Assembly: GCF_002776525.5 (NCBI RefSeq)
Contig: NC_045441.1
Coordinates: forward strand, 122,555,655 to 122,619,654
Direction of reading: 5' to 3'
DNA from: Piliocolobus tephrosceles
Taxonomy: Eukaryota > Chordata > Mammalia > Primates > Cercopithecidae
DNA length: 64,000 bases
Below are positions 45,791 through 58,590 of this stretch, piece by piece. The notes below the pieces were generated by a model. It was not told the DNA's origin. It did not search any database and was given only the letters and a program-made list of their open reading frames with translations. A program made the position numbers and the translations under genes. The number at the start of each line of letters is the position of its first letter. Within the stretch, counting starts at the first letter, position 1.

Positions 45791-46369
45791 GCTATATCCG
45801 TGGTCGATTGTGGAGTATCGTACAGAATCATATCAAGTTTTTAAGAATATGGTTTGAAAAGCACTTTTTTTTTGTATTTATGATGCAAATGCTTAATAAT
45901 TTTTGAGCCTTGGGGATGAGCACAACCTAACTTATATCCATTGTATTACTATTGGGTCTCTGTCACTGTAAAACGTTAAAAACCTGGTTTTACCCTTAAT
46001 GTTTTCTGCAATTGTATTTTTTTAAAAATTAGCAGTAAAGGGAAGGTATGTATTTTTTGAAATTTCTTTAGATTCTTTCTCTCTGCCTTTTGCAATTTCC
46101 TTGCTATCTTGATAAAATACAAAGGGTGAAATTCTTATAGCTAGGAGGAACTTTAGAGAAAGAAATACATTATTGGAATTACAACACATAAATAAAATAT
46201 CATAGTTCACTTCAGTTTAAATTATTTTTTCTATCTGCTTCTGCAGAAAGTTTTCGTTTAGGCAACAGTCATTTATATGGACAGTATCAGTTGATAAAAA
46301 TGAATGTAACTGTGGTTTATGAAATGCAATGTGATGTATGAATGTAAGGTGGTATGATTATAGTCCTCC

Positions 46370-46981
46370 ACTTGGACAGAGAGTGAGAGGGGACAGTCCA
46401 TTGCCACTGGTATTGATGTCCTAAAATGTGTGCCATGAACCTTATGTTCTTTATTAGGAAGGCTACTCTGGCCTGCACTCAGGGCTTGTTTACTCTTGGA
46501 TTTGACAAAGACTGTTTCCTAAGGGACAAACTTCAGTTAGGTTCCTCTGAGCCCTCTTCTCAACTTGGGGTCAACCTTGGGTTTCTGTGTTTGTCCTTGC
46601 TAAATCCAGTTTTAGCAAGAATCCTGTTGTGTCAGTTGAATGAGAATCCACCCTCTCCTTGATACCTGATCACCCTTGATATCTGATCAAGTTCCGCATC
46701 CCCCACCTTTGATCTGTAGGTCCTTGACCTGCCTTTAGCAACAATTCTGTTAGGTTAGTTTAATAAGAATCCCCCTCTTCTTGATGTGTTTCCTCTTAGT
46801 ACTTTTTCATTCACCGTCCTCTTACTTTGCTTGTTGGCTATAAATCTCAAATGTCTTAGCTTAATATGAAGTTGAGCCCAGCTTCTCTCCCCTGTTGCAA
46901 ATATCTCTATTGTTGTGGTCTTGAATAAAATCTTTCTTACCATTTTTAACATGTTTGAGAGTGACTTTTTTTTCTTTAACA
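46370..46981 (+). repeat. Candidate ERV-type LTR, sense
   Basis: The region is pyrimidine-rich with closely related internal words (ttgatacctgatcacccttg, atatctgatcaagttccgc; caattctgttaggttagttt against ctgttgtgtcagttgaatga). It has a possible TATA-like gctataaatc (46847) and an AATAAA at about 46923-46928, then a T-rich tract ending tttaaca at 46980. This layout fits an LTR; the family is not identified and the left edge is a guess. No retroviral coding region is attached. Confidence 0.45.
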
Positions 46982-47529
46982 GATTCTCAGCAGCAAAAAC
47001 AATTCAAGTAATCAAGTCTACGATTGGGTTTAGAGGTTAAGCTCCCTGTGGGCTAAAGATAAAAGAAGGGGATATCAGCCATATTCAAATATATAATGTT
47101 TAAATAAGCTACAAAGAATAGCAATCTAGAGTAAGATAAGGTGTATGTAAGATGTAGTCCCCAGCAAACTGAAAAGGGTGGCTGTAAATTCTAGGAGTAA
47201 GATTAATTTAAATAAAATGCTGATAACAAATACCAGTATTACCAACCTATGGACCATTTCTCCTTGAAGGAGGTTGTAAAAACATTTAAAGTCAAGCTGG
47301 AATAAGCAAAATAAGAATTTAGTTAACCATGAGGTTCATGTTGAGCTCCTAGATTTCTAGATGCACACCTGGTCGGACTTTTTTTTTCTTTTATCCTCTC
47401 AATAATTATGCAAAGCCGGGACCATTAATTATTTTTCACTTTTAGATGATAAACTTGAGGTTAAAAATGGTCAAATAATTTATTTGAAGTCAACTAGAAC
47501 TTAAACCTAACTCCAAAACCTGTAAAATA
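46982..47529. other. Intronic sequence, nothing recognised
   Basis: Between the candidate LTR and the minisatellite. No coding sequence or recognised repeat. Confidence 0.4.
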
Positions 47530-48190
47530 ATGGTGGTGGTACAGATGAAGAAGGAGGACTGGGGGGAAGGTAGTGGTGATGGTGGAGGTGTTGATGGTGT
47601 TATAGGTGATGGTGGTGGTGATAATGGAAATGGTGGTGCTGGTAGTGGAGGAGGTGGTAGTGATTATGGAGGTCATGTTAGGGTGGTGGTGATGATGGAG
47701 ATATTAGTGATGATGAATTGATGGTGATGATGGAGGTGGGGAGGGAATGGTGTTGGTGGGGTGGGACTGGTGATGGTGGTGATGGGGGTCATGGTAGGGT
47801 GGTAGTGATGATGGAGGTATTGGTGGTGATGATGGAGGTGGAGAGGGAATGGTGTTGGTGGGGTGGGACTGATGATGGGGGTCATGGTAGGGTGGTAGTG
47901 ATGATGGAAGTATTGATGGTGATGATGGAGGTAGGGAGGGGGTGGTGATGGTGGGATGGGGCTGGTGATGGTGGAGGTGATGGTGGTGATGATGGAGGGA
48001 TTGGTAGTGATGATGGAGGTGGAGAGGGTTTGGTGATGGTGGAGATGGTAGAGGTGATGGTGGTGATGATGACGGAGGTCATGGTAGGGTGGTAGGGATG
48101 ATGGAGGGATTGGTGGTGATGATGGAGTTGAGGAGGGGCGGTGATGGTGAAGATGTTGATGGTAGTGATGGGGTTGATGGTGTTATGGTG
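47530..48190 (+). repeat. G-rich GAT/GGT minisatellite with a ~90-110-bp higher-order unit
   Basis: About 660 bp are built almost only from ggt, gat, gga and tga triplets on the plus strand (very few C). Beyond the triplets there is a longer unit opening gatgatggaggt. Starts at 47726, 47828, 47921, 48009 and 48118 give spacings of 102, 93, 88 and 109 bp. Units share ggtcatggtagggtggtag and ggaatggtgttggtggggtg. Open frames on both strands here are by-products of the repeat. Confidence 0.92.
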
Positions 48191-48370
48191 GTGGCAGCTG
48201 CCACTTACTTAGTATTTCTTTTGTCCTAACCTCTGGAATGATCTCATTTCACCTACACCTCTGCATCCGTAGTTTACTACATGCCTATTAAGTGACAGAG
48301 CTTGGATTTGAACCTAAGTTTGTCTGACACCAAAGTCCACATACTTCACAGAAATGTTACGTTGCTTCTC
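48191..48370 (+). repeat. MIR SINE fragment
   Basis: gctgccacttacttagtatt, ggaatgatctcatttcacct, aagtgacagagcttggattt and gacaccaaagtccacatact give a MIR pattern directly after the minisatellite. Confidence 0.7.
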
Positions 48371-50260
48371 ACATTATTTTCAGTCCACCGTATGTGAATT
48401 CTGTGTATTTTCACAGACTAATGACACCTGTATTCTGGGACTGTGGGACTAGTATAAGATGGTCAAACTGCCATCAATAGTTCTATTCTCTTACCTTTGC
48501 ATATTTCAATATCCACCACTTTATTTATAAGACCAAAAGACCTTTCTGAACTATCATAGATAGCCTGTGTTAGGACAATCTCACATAAACAATTTTCTCT
48601 TGCTGGAACTATCTGGAGTGACTGCATAAAAAAGAAGTGTAATCAAAATCAGATAAACCTCCCAGTAGGTTAGTCAATAGATAAATCACCGTTGTTCTTA
48701 CTTATAGGCTGTACCTCCGTGTTACTCATAAGGGATTGTACAGTAACTAGCAAATTTGTAAATGTTTAGCTAAAATTCAATAACAGAATGATCAAGTTTT
48801 ATTGCCACTTTATTGAGGCTTTGTTTTCCTGTTAGAAAGCTACCATTTGATAGCCTACTAAAAATACCAGAATTTTAGCTGTATTAGATTTACTCTTAAT
48901 TCATTGCCATTACAGAACGTTCCCATAGCACAAGTGACAGGAAAAATCCATGTATAAATGTCTGTGCTATATGCTGTATGCACAGTGATACCCACCTCCA
49001 TCCCCCATCTTCTCAAAGCAGTCATGTGAAGTATCACCAGCTATGAGAGACAGAATGTGCTGGAGGCTGAATTGCTTTGTTTCTCTTTAAAGTGTATCCA
49101 AAAATGGCCACAGGAGTTGATTTGCTTTTGTTTCCATGAGTATTTTCACTATTACCTTTAGAAATCACTAACTCAGAGCAGTTCATATGACTGTCTGCTG
49201 CCATCGTCCTGACCCCTGCCTAAACTTTTCTTACTGTGGAAAGTATCAACAATTGACCTTATTCAGCCATTTGGCAGGCTGTGGTCATTCAATTAATTCC
49301 TTCTTTCTTTTCTATACATTTTAATTGCCCTAGGGATCTGGTATTCTGAAGAATGTTACTATTGGCTAGCTTGATAAGTTTTGGAAATACTTTCGTCTTC
49401 ATAGCTCTGGGTTAGTTAGCCTTACAGGACTAGGAAGAACAGTTGAATGAAAGAACTAGAAATTACTAGATCTTTCTTACAAGGGAAACCTCTTTTTAGC
49501 TAACATTTTAAAATAATTTTGCATTTTTTTTTTGTTTTTCAGTACCTAATTAGGCTATCTGTATGATCTTCTTAAAAGAATATTCAGAATTATTAGCTTG
49601 ATTTTACCAATAAAGATTAGAGACTGAGTCTACAGATTTGCTGGGAGTCTCTTTTTCAAGCTAAGAAATGAAGTTATATTTTACCCAGGCCTCCCTGCTT
49701 ATCGTCTTTTCATTTTTCCCTTTCCTCCAGACAACCCATCCTGCTGAGCCAGTACACAGTGAATGTACTTTTGAAATGGTTTTATGTCTGTGAGCACCAC
49801 ATGGTTAGTCTGCAGGAATCATAATAATGTCTTGGACATGTGTTTCAAGATAGCTCTGTCTTCTTATCAAGACTTACATCTCACAGGATATCAGAGGAGG
49901 GAGGGAATAAAGCATTATATTAGGGTAAAAAGCATTACATTAGGGAAATTAGAGTTTTGTGCAGGGTTATCAGATGAACATTAATATTGACGAATGTATA
50001 TCTATGTGTGTGGTTTTTTTTTTTCTCTATGTGTGGCTCTACTACATGCATTCACATTGTGCACGCATGGGCATCTGTCTGTTGCCTTATTTTATCTTAT
50101 TTATTTATTTTTTTTACAACACAATCATTTAATTTGACTCATCTGAGGGTTTATTTGGTTATCAACATGTTGTCCGCTTCTATGTTAGGTCTATTTTGAT
50201 TCAAACCTTGGATTTTTACCTTCAGGATTGTGTGTTGGGGTGGGGGCATGTTGGGGATGA
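48371..50260. other. Intronic sequence, nothing recognised
   Basis: About 1.9 kb of unique-looking intron. No gene, RNA or clear repeat. Confidence 0.45.
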
Positions 50261-50269
50261 CAGAGGGAG

Positions 50270-50520
50270 AAAGAAATATTTTTATTTTTCCTTGTAATAA
50301 ATGTTCATTGAGAAAGTTATAGAATATGGAGAAAATGAAATTTACTCTATAACTATCCTATGCAGAAATACTGTTAGCTGTGAGTTTCTTTTCTATATAT
50401 GCTTGTATAGTTGAGATTATGCATGTATACAGTTCTGCATCCTAACTTTAAAAATAATGTCACATCTTGATAATTTCCCAAAGCTATTAAAACTATTTGA
50501 AGGTATAATTGATGTATCAC
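50270..50520 (-). repeat. Possible old L1 3'UTR fragment
   Basis: tgtaataaatgttcattgag, agaaatactgttagctgtga and ttctatatatgcttgtatag resemble an old L1M 3' region read antisense. Weak. Confidence 0.35.
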
Positions 50521-52195
50521 CTTGTTTTATATTCTATTTGAATAATACATCAAAGGTCACCAAAAGATGACAGTGAAATATATTGTTTGTAATCTACATT
50601 AGCATCAATAAATATGGACCATTTAAATTGTGCTAAGTCAACCTCTCTGATCTTATTTTACCAAAGTTTGGGATAGGCACTACATTGGATGGGACTGTGA
50701 TTTTAAGAGTCTCTTATGAGGCTAAAGTTACAAAGGCTAACTATCTTTGGATTAGTTAACTTGGGCTGTTTTTTTAATTCATGTACTATACCCCAAATTA
50801 TGGCCAGCCATCTTAAAAATTTCCGTCTTTTGTATCAAAAGGAATTTAGCAAAAAGATGTATGTAGATTAGTGCACACTCATTCTCACTTTTGTAAACAA
50901 ATAAACTTGATGTCTTAAATCTGTAGCCTCATTTTTGGATATAAAGTTTTAAATAGTTTGTGTTAGCCAAATATAAAGAAGTTGAAGCATCCTTGTATAT
51001 TCCGTAGATCATAGATCCTCAATGAATCATTTTACTATAGTGTAGTCTTTAATAGTTTATAATGTCATTAGAAGTAAACTCAATAATTCTTATTAGTACT
51101 ATAGAATAAACATGCTATTAATAAGAATAGAAATATTCTTAGTCATTTATGCGTTGAAAAGACATTTCCCATTTCCTGTGCTTTTCCTGGCCTCAACCAC
51201 TACATTAGCACATTCATACACTGGCAGAATTCTAACTAGATATCATCACAGATTGTGTATCTGTACATTTAATCTTTTCAGGACTTAGCATCAGCAAAAG
51301 TAGGGCAGTTGTTTTAGTCTTTATATTCCATCTAAACATGTATTGACATTCTCAAGAAAGTCATTTGAACAAAAATCCCAACATCAAATACTCCAGACAG
51401 GGCATCTCCAGGTGCAAATTATGATCAGATTATGGGAGATTTATCTTCAAGTTCACAAAAGTATGCTGGCTTTGGGGGAAGCTGTGTCATAGTGTCAAGT
51501 GGAACATGCTCGTTTATTTGGTACTCATGCAGCGTTGTTTATACTGAAATACTTGAATGTATGTGCTCACCTGCTGTTTTTCTTCTGCCTTTTAAAAGTT
51601 TTGGAGTACATCATTATAACAAAGCAATTTTTTTTGATTTTGCATTGCAAGTTTTTGTTTCTCTCTAATAATGCAGTTTACTTCTAAGTGTGGCTTTGAT
51701 AGGAAGAGGTCAGACCTTCAAGTGGATCACTAAATAATAATCACTTACCTATCAGTGAGCTTGTTATAAGGTGTGTTGCTTTTGATGGGCTATTACCTGA
51801 CTGCTGGGCCAAAGTTAGTTTTGCTCTGTTTTGGTCTATCTAAATTTAAGCCTTGAAGAGCGTCTAGACTGTGCAGAATTTCTGATTTGTATCTGGTCAA
51901 TACCTTCAGAATTCAGCTTTTTTTGTTGTTGTTGTTGCCAATATTTGGTTGACGGGCATTAGTTAGCTGATAAAAGTGGTATGTTGTGGTAGGGCATTGT
52001 GGGAGGATTAGACATACTTTTATTTGAGTATATTTGGGTATTTTAATATTTCCATTTTTTTTCAGATAATGTCTAATTACTTTTTTTTAACATTCAGGTA
52101 TAAAATGTTTTGTTTTTCTTGAGCATTTGTCTAATGGTAGCCCAGCTCTGCAACCTCACAATTAATCCCAAACCACCATGAAAAATCAAATATCC
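50521..52195. other. Intronic sequence, nothing recognised
   Basis: Unique-looking. A (TTG)n stretch lies at 51922-51937. Confidence 0.45.
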
Positions 52196-52198
52196 TCT

Positions 52199-52325
52199 TT
52201 AGTGGTGGTCCCAATTATGCTGGAGACTGAGGCAGGAGAATTGCTTGAGTCCAGGAGTTTGAGTCCAGCCTGGGCAACATAGTAAGACTCTATCTCTAAA
52301 AAAATGAGAACAAAACAAAAGAACG
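52199..52325 (+). mobile_element. Alu monomer/partial Alu (FRAM-like), sense
   Basis: Only one arm is present: ggtggtcccaattatgctgg, ggcaggagaattgcttgagt, gtccagcctgggcaacatag, ending in an A-rich tail. Either a free right monomer or a 5'-truncated old Alu. Confidence 0.75.
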
Positions 52326-53140
52326 GGACTGGGCCATAAGCCTAATATGACAACATCAAGCATCAGAAAAAAGTAGTAATCATAGAGAAGTTTTTCATAA
52401 GTAAATTCTGAATCATACTAAAATTTAATGGGAGAAATGAAGTTTGAGGTTTTCTTTTTTTCCCATGAAAATAAAATTCAGAAGATGTTTACAATTGTTC
52501 TGCTCTCTTTCTCAAAATAGTGGTTTAATGGCACACCTCTTGGCAAGGACTCTCTGTCTTTCTTAGAGGTGCTGAAGGCATTGTTGGTACTCAGTTCATG
52601 TTTAATAATAATGTTATTCTGGATTGAAATGTGGCTAGTATACTAGGGTGAATGCTGGTGCTTTAAGGAGAAGGGTGATTGGCATTTTAATCAGTGGAAA
52701 TGTTCAGAACCTTTGTCTGAACGACTGTATTTCCAACTGTTCAAATTTCTCAGTTCTGGTTCAGTACCAATTCAAAGGGGAGAGCTCCATCTACTGAAGA
52801 CCTATTTCAGAATGATTTCTTCTGTTGAGTTCAGTGATTTTCCGTTTGCACAGCTCATTGAATTTTTTTCTGATTTATGAGCTCCAATGAAAGTTATGAT
52901 GAAACTGGCAGTTTGGTCATTTCAAAACCAAATTCCTTGTCATTTTGCTTGGTGCCTAAATCCAAAGGACTTACCAGGGGGCATTCTTAATTAACTCTAT
53001 TTAATAGTCAGGTTTTCTTGGGACCAGTGTAGATAGTAAGACTGCTCTTAAGAAAATGTTGCTGTAGATGGTCTTTCTTTAGTCTTCCCTAGCTTGAATC
53101 CCCTTTCATATACTCACATTGGGATTTTATTGATGATGTC
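52326..53140. other. Intronic sequence, nothing recognised
   Basis: No gene or nameable repeat. Confidence 0.45.
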
Positions 53141-53149
53141 ATAGAACTG

Positions 53150-53280
53150 CAGTGACTTTGGTGTCAGATTTAGGCTTGACTTTCGGTCTTGCTACTTTGG
53201 ATGGCTCTGGGGTATTGTGCAAGTGACTTAATTTTTATAAACCTCAGATTCCTTTTGGGGACTTATAGCCGTGTTTAATC
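53150..53280 (+). repeat. MIR-like fragment
   Basis: gtgactttggtgtcagattt, ggggtattgtgcaagtgact and ttataaacctcagattcctt follow the MIR core. Confidence 0.6.
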
Positions 53281-53580
53281 AGTTTGGACTTTGCTGGAAG
53301 TGCAGAAGAGTCTTCTAAGGGTTTTAAATAGGAGATCATTCGTATTTGCACTATGGGTCAAACCAAAGATCTTGGTACCCAGAACTTCAGCTGTCACCTT
53401 GTTTAGAGATTGCCAAAGCTGCTGAGAGCTATGTTGTCCAAGATCATATACCTTCCTGGTCACCCATAGTGACTGATCAATGAAGGAGGTATAAAGGCCA
53501 GGCCATTTCAGACAAACTCTGAATAACTTTAAAGGACCATACTTTCATGACACTGTAATAGAGAAGACACTTAAAGCAGG
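53281..53580. other. Intronic sequence, unidentified old repeat possible
   Basis: ttgccaaagctgctgagagc, ggtataaaggccaggccatt and the surrounding text look repeat-derived, but I cannot name the family. The 62-codon minus-strand frame here has no recognisable product. Confidence 0.35.
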
Positions 53581-53584
53581 TATA

Positions 53585-54370
53585 AAAATCACAAGCCCTA
53601 AAAGACTGACTTAAAAAAATACATTAACTTAAAAATCTTAAATATAACAAAAGACATTAAAACAAAACAAAATGCCAGACCATAGACTGGTAGTATGTAT
53701 TTGTAACTCTTCTAAGTGGCCAAAGAGAATATCCAGAATTTGAAAGAAGTCATACAAATCAATAAGAAAAAGATAAAGTACTCAGTGGAAAATGGATAAA
53801 GAATATGACTAGGCAATTCACATAGGTAAATGCTTGAATGGCCAATTATAAAAGATGCTTAACTTTGCTAATAGTTGGGGAAATGAAAAGTAAAACCCTG
53901 GTGAGATTCCATTTTACAACTATTGATTGACAATACCTAATAAGCTTGATAACACCAAGTGTTGGCAAGGATGAGAAGAAACAGGAACTCTTGTATATTA
54001 CTGATGAGAATAAATTACTACAATCTTTTAAGCAAGCAATCTAGAAATATCTGGTAAAGTTGAAGATGTCCATATTCTGCAACTCAGCCATTCTGCCTTT
54101 ATGTGTTAGCCTAGAAAATTGTCACACATAGAAAACAAAGAGACATGTACAAGGATGGTCATTTTAGCACTGTCTACTTCAAATAGAAAGAAAGTGGAGG
54201 AATGGATAAATGTAGGCTGATGTTTCCTCCATACAGCAGAGCAGTTAAAATAAACTAGTTGCACATGTATCCACATGGATACATCTCAGAAACATGCTAA
54301 CGGTAATGTAAGCTGTAAAAGAGTATATAATATATGTAATATAACTATTATATATGTGATATAGTGATTG
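53585..54370 (+). repeat. Old L1 (L1M) fragment, sense
   Basis: cactcagtggaaaatggataaa-type words, gatgcttaactttgctaata, ggtgagattccattttacaa, aacaccaagtgttggcaagg and gtcattttagcactgtctac are the ORF2 C-terminal part and 3'UTR of an old L1 on the plus strand. Many stops. Confidence 0.75.
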
Positions 54371-54384
54371 TCTATTTTCTCTAT

Positions 54385-55200
54385 TATAAGTAAACCTTTT
54401 TTGAGATATAATTTTGATACCATACAGTTTACCAATTCAAAGTACACAATTCAATGGCTTTAAACATGTTCACAGAGTTGTGTATCTATCACTGCAGTCA
54501 ATTTTAGAAAATTATCATTACTCCACAAAGAAACTCCGTTCTCTTAGCCATCAGTCCCCTACCCCCAAACCCTGCCAGTCTCTCATATTCTCCAGCTCTA
54601 GGCAACCACAAATCTACTTTCTTTCTCTGTATATTTGCCTGTTGACATTTCATATAAATGAAATCATATAATATGTGGTCTTTAATGACAGACTTCTTTC
54701 AGTTAGATAATGTTTTCGAGGTTCATCAGTGTTATAGCATGTATTAGTACTTCATTTTTTTTTAATTGCTGGGTAATATTTAATTGTATAGATATACCAC
54801 ATTCTGTGTATCCATTCATTAGTTGAACATTTGGGTTGTTTTCACTTTGTAGCTATTATGAATAATGTTGCTATGAGCATTTATGTTTAAGTTTTTGTGT
54901 AGACCTGTGTTTTCATTTCTCTTGGGTATGTACCTAGGAGTGGAATCACTGGATTCCTGGTAACTCTATGTTGGAATAGCCAAATTGTTTTCTAAAGTGG
55001 CTGCATGCTTTTACATTCCCACCAGCAGCATTGAGGGCTCCAGTTTCTCCATATCCTTGTTGATACTTGTTACTGTCATCTTTGATTGTAAACATTTTAG
55101 TGGGTGTGAGGTAGTATCTCATTGTAGTTTTGATTTGCATTTCTCTGATGGCTAATGATGTTGATCATCTTTTTCATGTGCATATTGACTGTATATAGAT
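54385..55200 (-). repeat. Old L1 (L1M) fragment, antisense
   Basis: tttttgagatataattttga, caaagtacacaattcaatgg, cctgttgacatttcatataa, tgaacatttgggttgttttc and catttctctgatggctaatg give the antisense 3'UTR and ORF2 end. It lies tail to tail with the sense L1 at 53585-54370. Confidence 0.85.
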
Positions 55201-58200
55201 TTGTAAAGCATATAAAACATTGGCATATATTGTTTCTCGATACACATATGTATGATCAAAGTATAAAAAAAGGGAAGAGATGGTGAGTGAAGCTTTAGCT
55301 ATATTTGCGTCATTTTATTTCTTAAATAACAAAAGGCATTAAACAAATAAGGCAGAATATTAGCATTTGTTAAAGCTGTGGTGCTAGATACATAGCTGTT
55401 ATATCATTTTCTAAAATACAGATATGTATAGATGTAGTCAACAACCTCAAAATAATAGTCATTGTAATGACAGTAGAAAATTTTGCCAAGGAAGAATTAA
55501 AACATAATACAAGTTGCAGAAATGCTTTGGTGCATGCTTACATCTTGTTGAGATCTGACAAACAGGAAATAAAATTTGGTCATAAAGGTATAAGTTGGAG
55601 AATCATTTATTAGTACAGATACTAAGGAAAGGTTGTCAACAATGTCAGATGGTACAGAGAGGGAGTGAATGTAGTTAAATAAAAACAACAAAACTTCATA
55701 TTTGGCAATTAGCTTATTAATCTCCTCCTAGGATGCAGTTTTCATTTTAGAAGCAAGGTTCAAAATCAGATTGTAGGGACTATACAATATATACCCTATG
55801 AGAAAAAAAGACTGTGGTGTAAAACACATTAAAAAGGTTGTCAGTGAATTGAAGGAGAGAAATAGGGCTTGAAAGGAAAGATGGAGCTACGAAGTTTGCC
55901 TTATGCGTCAGATTTGCTGTAATACTTGACCATCACTCGTGTGAACAGTTTGAAATTTCCAAGTGGTACCACAGCAACATAATTCTGATTTAGATACCTA
56001 GAGTGACAAGTTTTTTATTCATACCTTCTCTCTTTTAAAAACATGTTATGTGCATATAGGGTTGTTTCTCTTTCCAACGCTCAAAGATCCTTTGAGTAAG
56101 GAATAATAGTTTCTATAATACCACTGCCAACCACAGAGTATAGTCAGATGCATAAGCAAATATATCTTGAAAAAGAACTTTATCCAGCATGGAGAGACTT
56201 TGTATGTGGGAAAGCCGTGAAAAACCTGGGAAGATGAAACAATGTGTACAAAGTGCCATCAACACTGCCTCACTCATGATCAGTCAATCTTTAGTATTTC
56301 CTCATGTCTCCTCCACTAGATATTTGAGAAGAAATAATTGAGGAAAACAGTTTCAGAACACTCTGAAAGGAATGAAGAGAAAGGGCAACAGTACATTTTT
56401 TAAAAAAGGATGGGTGGATGGATGACTCTGCTTGCAGGGGGAAGCTAAGCTGATGTTGGAGTAGAGGAGGAGCTGAAGGAATGCATGGTGAGTGCCCTCC
56501 ACTTGAAAGACAGATGTCTAAATGCATTGTCTAACAACTTTGAGGATTCACATGGATTTAGATAGTACGAATGATGAGGTCTATGTGATTATATGATTTT
56601 TATACTTCGGAAGCTGGGAATGAAGAAGAGCATACAGGGTGTGTAATGGAAGGGATTTGCAGGACTGCAAGGACAGATTCGGTGGAGACATGGCAATTTC
56701 CCTTAAATGTTTTAACAGTTCTTTTATGGTTAACTAATTATTTTAATTCTGTTTTATCATAGGACAGAACTCAGGCACTAAAGAGTCAAAGAAAGGTAGG
56801 TTCCTGCCCAGTCAAAAGAAATCACCAGTAATTAGAGCTATCTATTCTTAGAATACACTGTCTGTAGAGGTAGGGAGTTTCCTAACAAGGGAAGGATTCA
56901 GAGAGAAGCTAGGATGTGAAGATGGAAAGTCTGACTGCGTGTCAACTGAAAGCCTTTTTTACACTTAAGGTGTTAAATGGCTTTATAATCAGAACATTGA
57001 TGGGGTAAAAAAATCTCATTTATAATTAAAAGCAGAATAAATTTAGTGACTATAAGAATCCAGGCTAGGTTAGAATACATATAGTGACTACAAGAATCAA
57101 GGTTAGGTTCTACTTGTACACAGAATGGAGCCAAGGATCTAAGACATTTGAGGAATATCTTTGCCATAGTTTACATCCTTTTTTTCTGCCTCTATACTAG
57201 TGACATCAAGGACTGATCATATCAGTAATACCCCTCTTACTTTTGTGATCCTTGATCAGTCGACCTCATCAGTACCTTTAGGTACCGTGTTTTTTTTACC
57301 CTCGTTTAAAATTTCATTTGAGAACAAGTCATTATAATTGGCTTCTTTAAAGTAAAAAACCAAGGAATATTAAATTTATTTGTAGACTGTGCATGTGAAA
57401 CATTAGAATTCTTTATAGGTTTCCAGTTTTTGCATGATTTTTAACCTCTGGCATCAATCAATAGATGAATATTTGATTTTAAGTGAAAGTCATAGTATTA
57501 ATAACTAAATGTCTCTTACATTTTTACTAAAAAAGAATTTTTGAATAATTTCTTTCTACCCTTTCTTTCCACTTTCATCTCTACTTAGTAATAGCAAGAA
57601 CATAGCAGATTTATCAGTTTCACTCATCTCATAAAGATAATGTCATCAAACATGTTATGAACATAGTTCAGGACAAGAGACAACTGTATGTATTGATTCC
57701 TTTCTTGGTTCAGTGCTTTACATGTTTAGACAATAGGCTGCAATCTTGGAGAATCCCAGACTCGACACTTTTTTTGTTGCTGTGGCACATTAGTGCCCAG
57801 AAATTTAGTATTGATTACTGTAGTTTCTCTTGCCTCATCTGAATGTGAAAGGAATGGCAAAGTAGCTTGGTTCGTAATGTTGGCCAGTTAGCTCTTTTTG
57901 CTTACTGAGGTTGTACATTGGTTTTGGAGAAGACTGAATAATCAGTCTCAGAGTTACTTTCACATTGTACTGCTAAGATACTGTTGAATTAAAGTCACAG
58001 TGTTCATGGAAAATAATGTCAGAAGTTACTAAGAATAATGTCTGAAATGTGCATGGGTTATGAAGTGCTCGAGAGAAAAAAATGGGTCAGTGCATTGATT
58101 CTCTTGGGGTAAGGGTGGGGACCACATTCTTTAAAGGGTGATAACAGAAGCTCTAGGTAAAACGTTTCTAAATATACACAACCCACCTCCTGAGATTCTG

Positions 58201-58590
58201 CTGTAGCTGTCATCCCCAGGGTTTGTCGTTTTCCTTTATTTTGCTTTGTATCACTCTGTGTACTCACTACTAGTAGTTACTTTTAGGGTTATTGTGAATA
58301 TTGTTAGATATAAGATGAATTGGTGCATATACTCTGAGGCTGGGAGACCATTGTAATTGATTGGTCAGGTATTTTATAGCAAACTTTTATGCAGGATATA
58401 GGATTAGATGAAGCCTTCATATACAGTAAGCTTTCAGAATTTAAATTAAAAATGAAAAAATAAATGGAGATTTATGGGAATATATTGTAAGGATGACAGA
58501 TAATTTCAGTGGTGAGAAAAAGGTCATCTCTGACTGTGTTTCAAAGTCATAAAGTGGTTCAGTATGATATTCCTGGTGTAAGTGAATTCA
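55201..58590. other. Intronic sequence, nothing recognised beyond a short tandem repeat
   Basis: About 3.4 kb with no gene or confident repeat. Includes the 28-bp duplication at 57044-57109, listed separately. Confidence 0.4.
57044..57109 (+). repeat. Short tandem duplication, 38-bp period
   Basis: tagtgactataagaatccag(gctaggtt) at 57044-57071 is repeated with three changes as tagtgactacaagaatcaag(gttaggtt) at 57082-57109. Confidence 0.85.

Noticed and set aside
47530..48082. Gly/Met/Val-rich (plus) and Thr/His/Pro-rich (minus) open frames in the minisatellite
   Set aside because: Triplet-repeat arrays lacking most stop codons give open frames on both strands; no splice context or homology.
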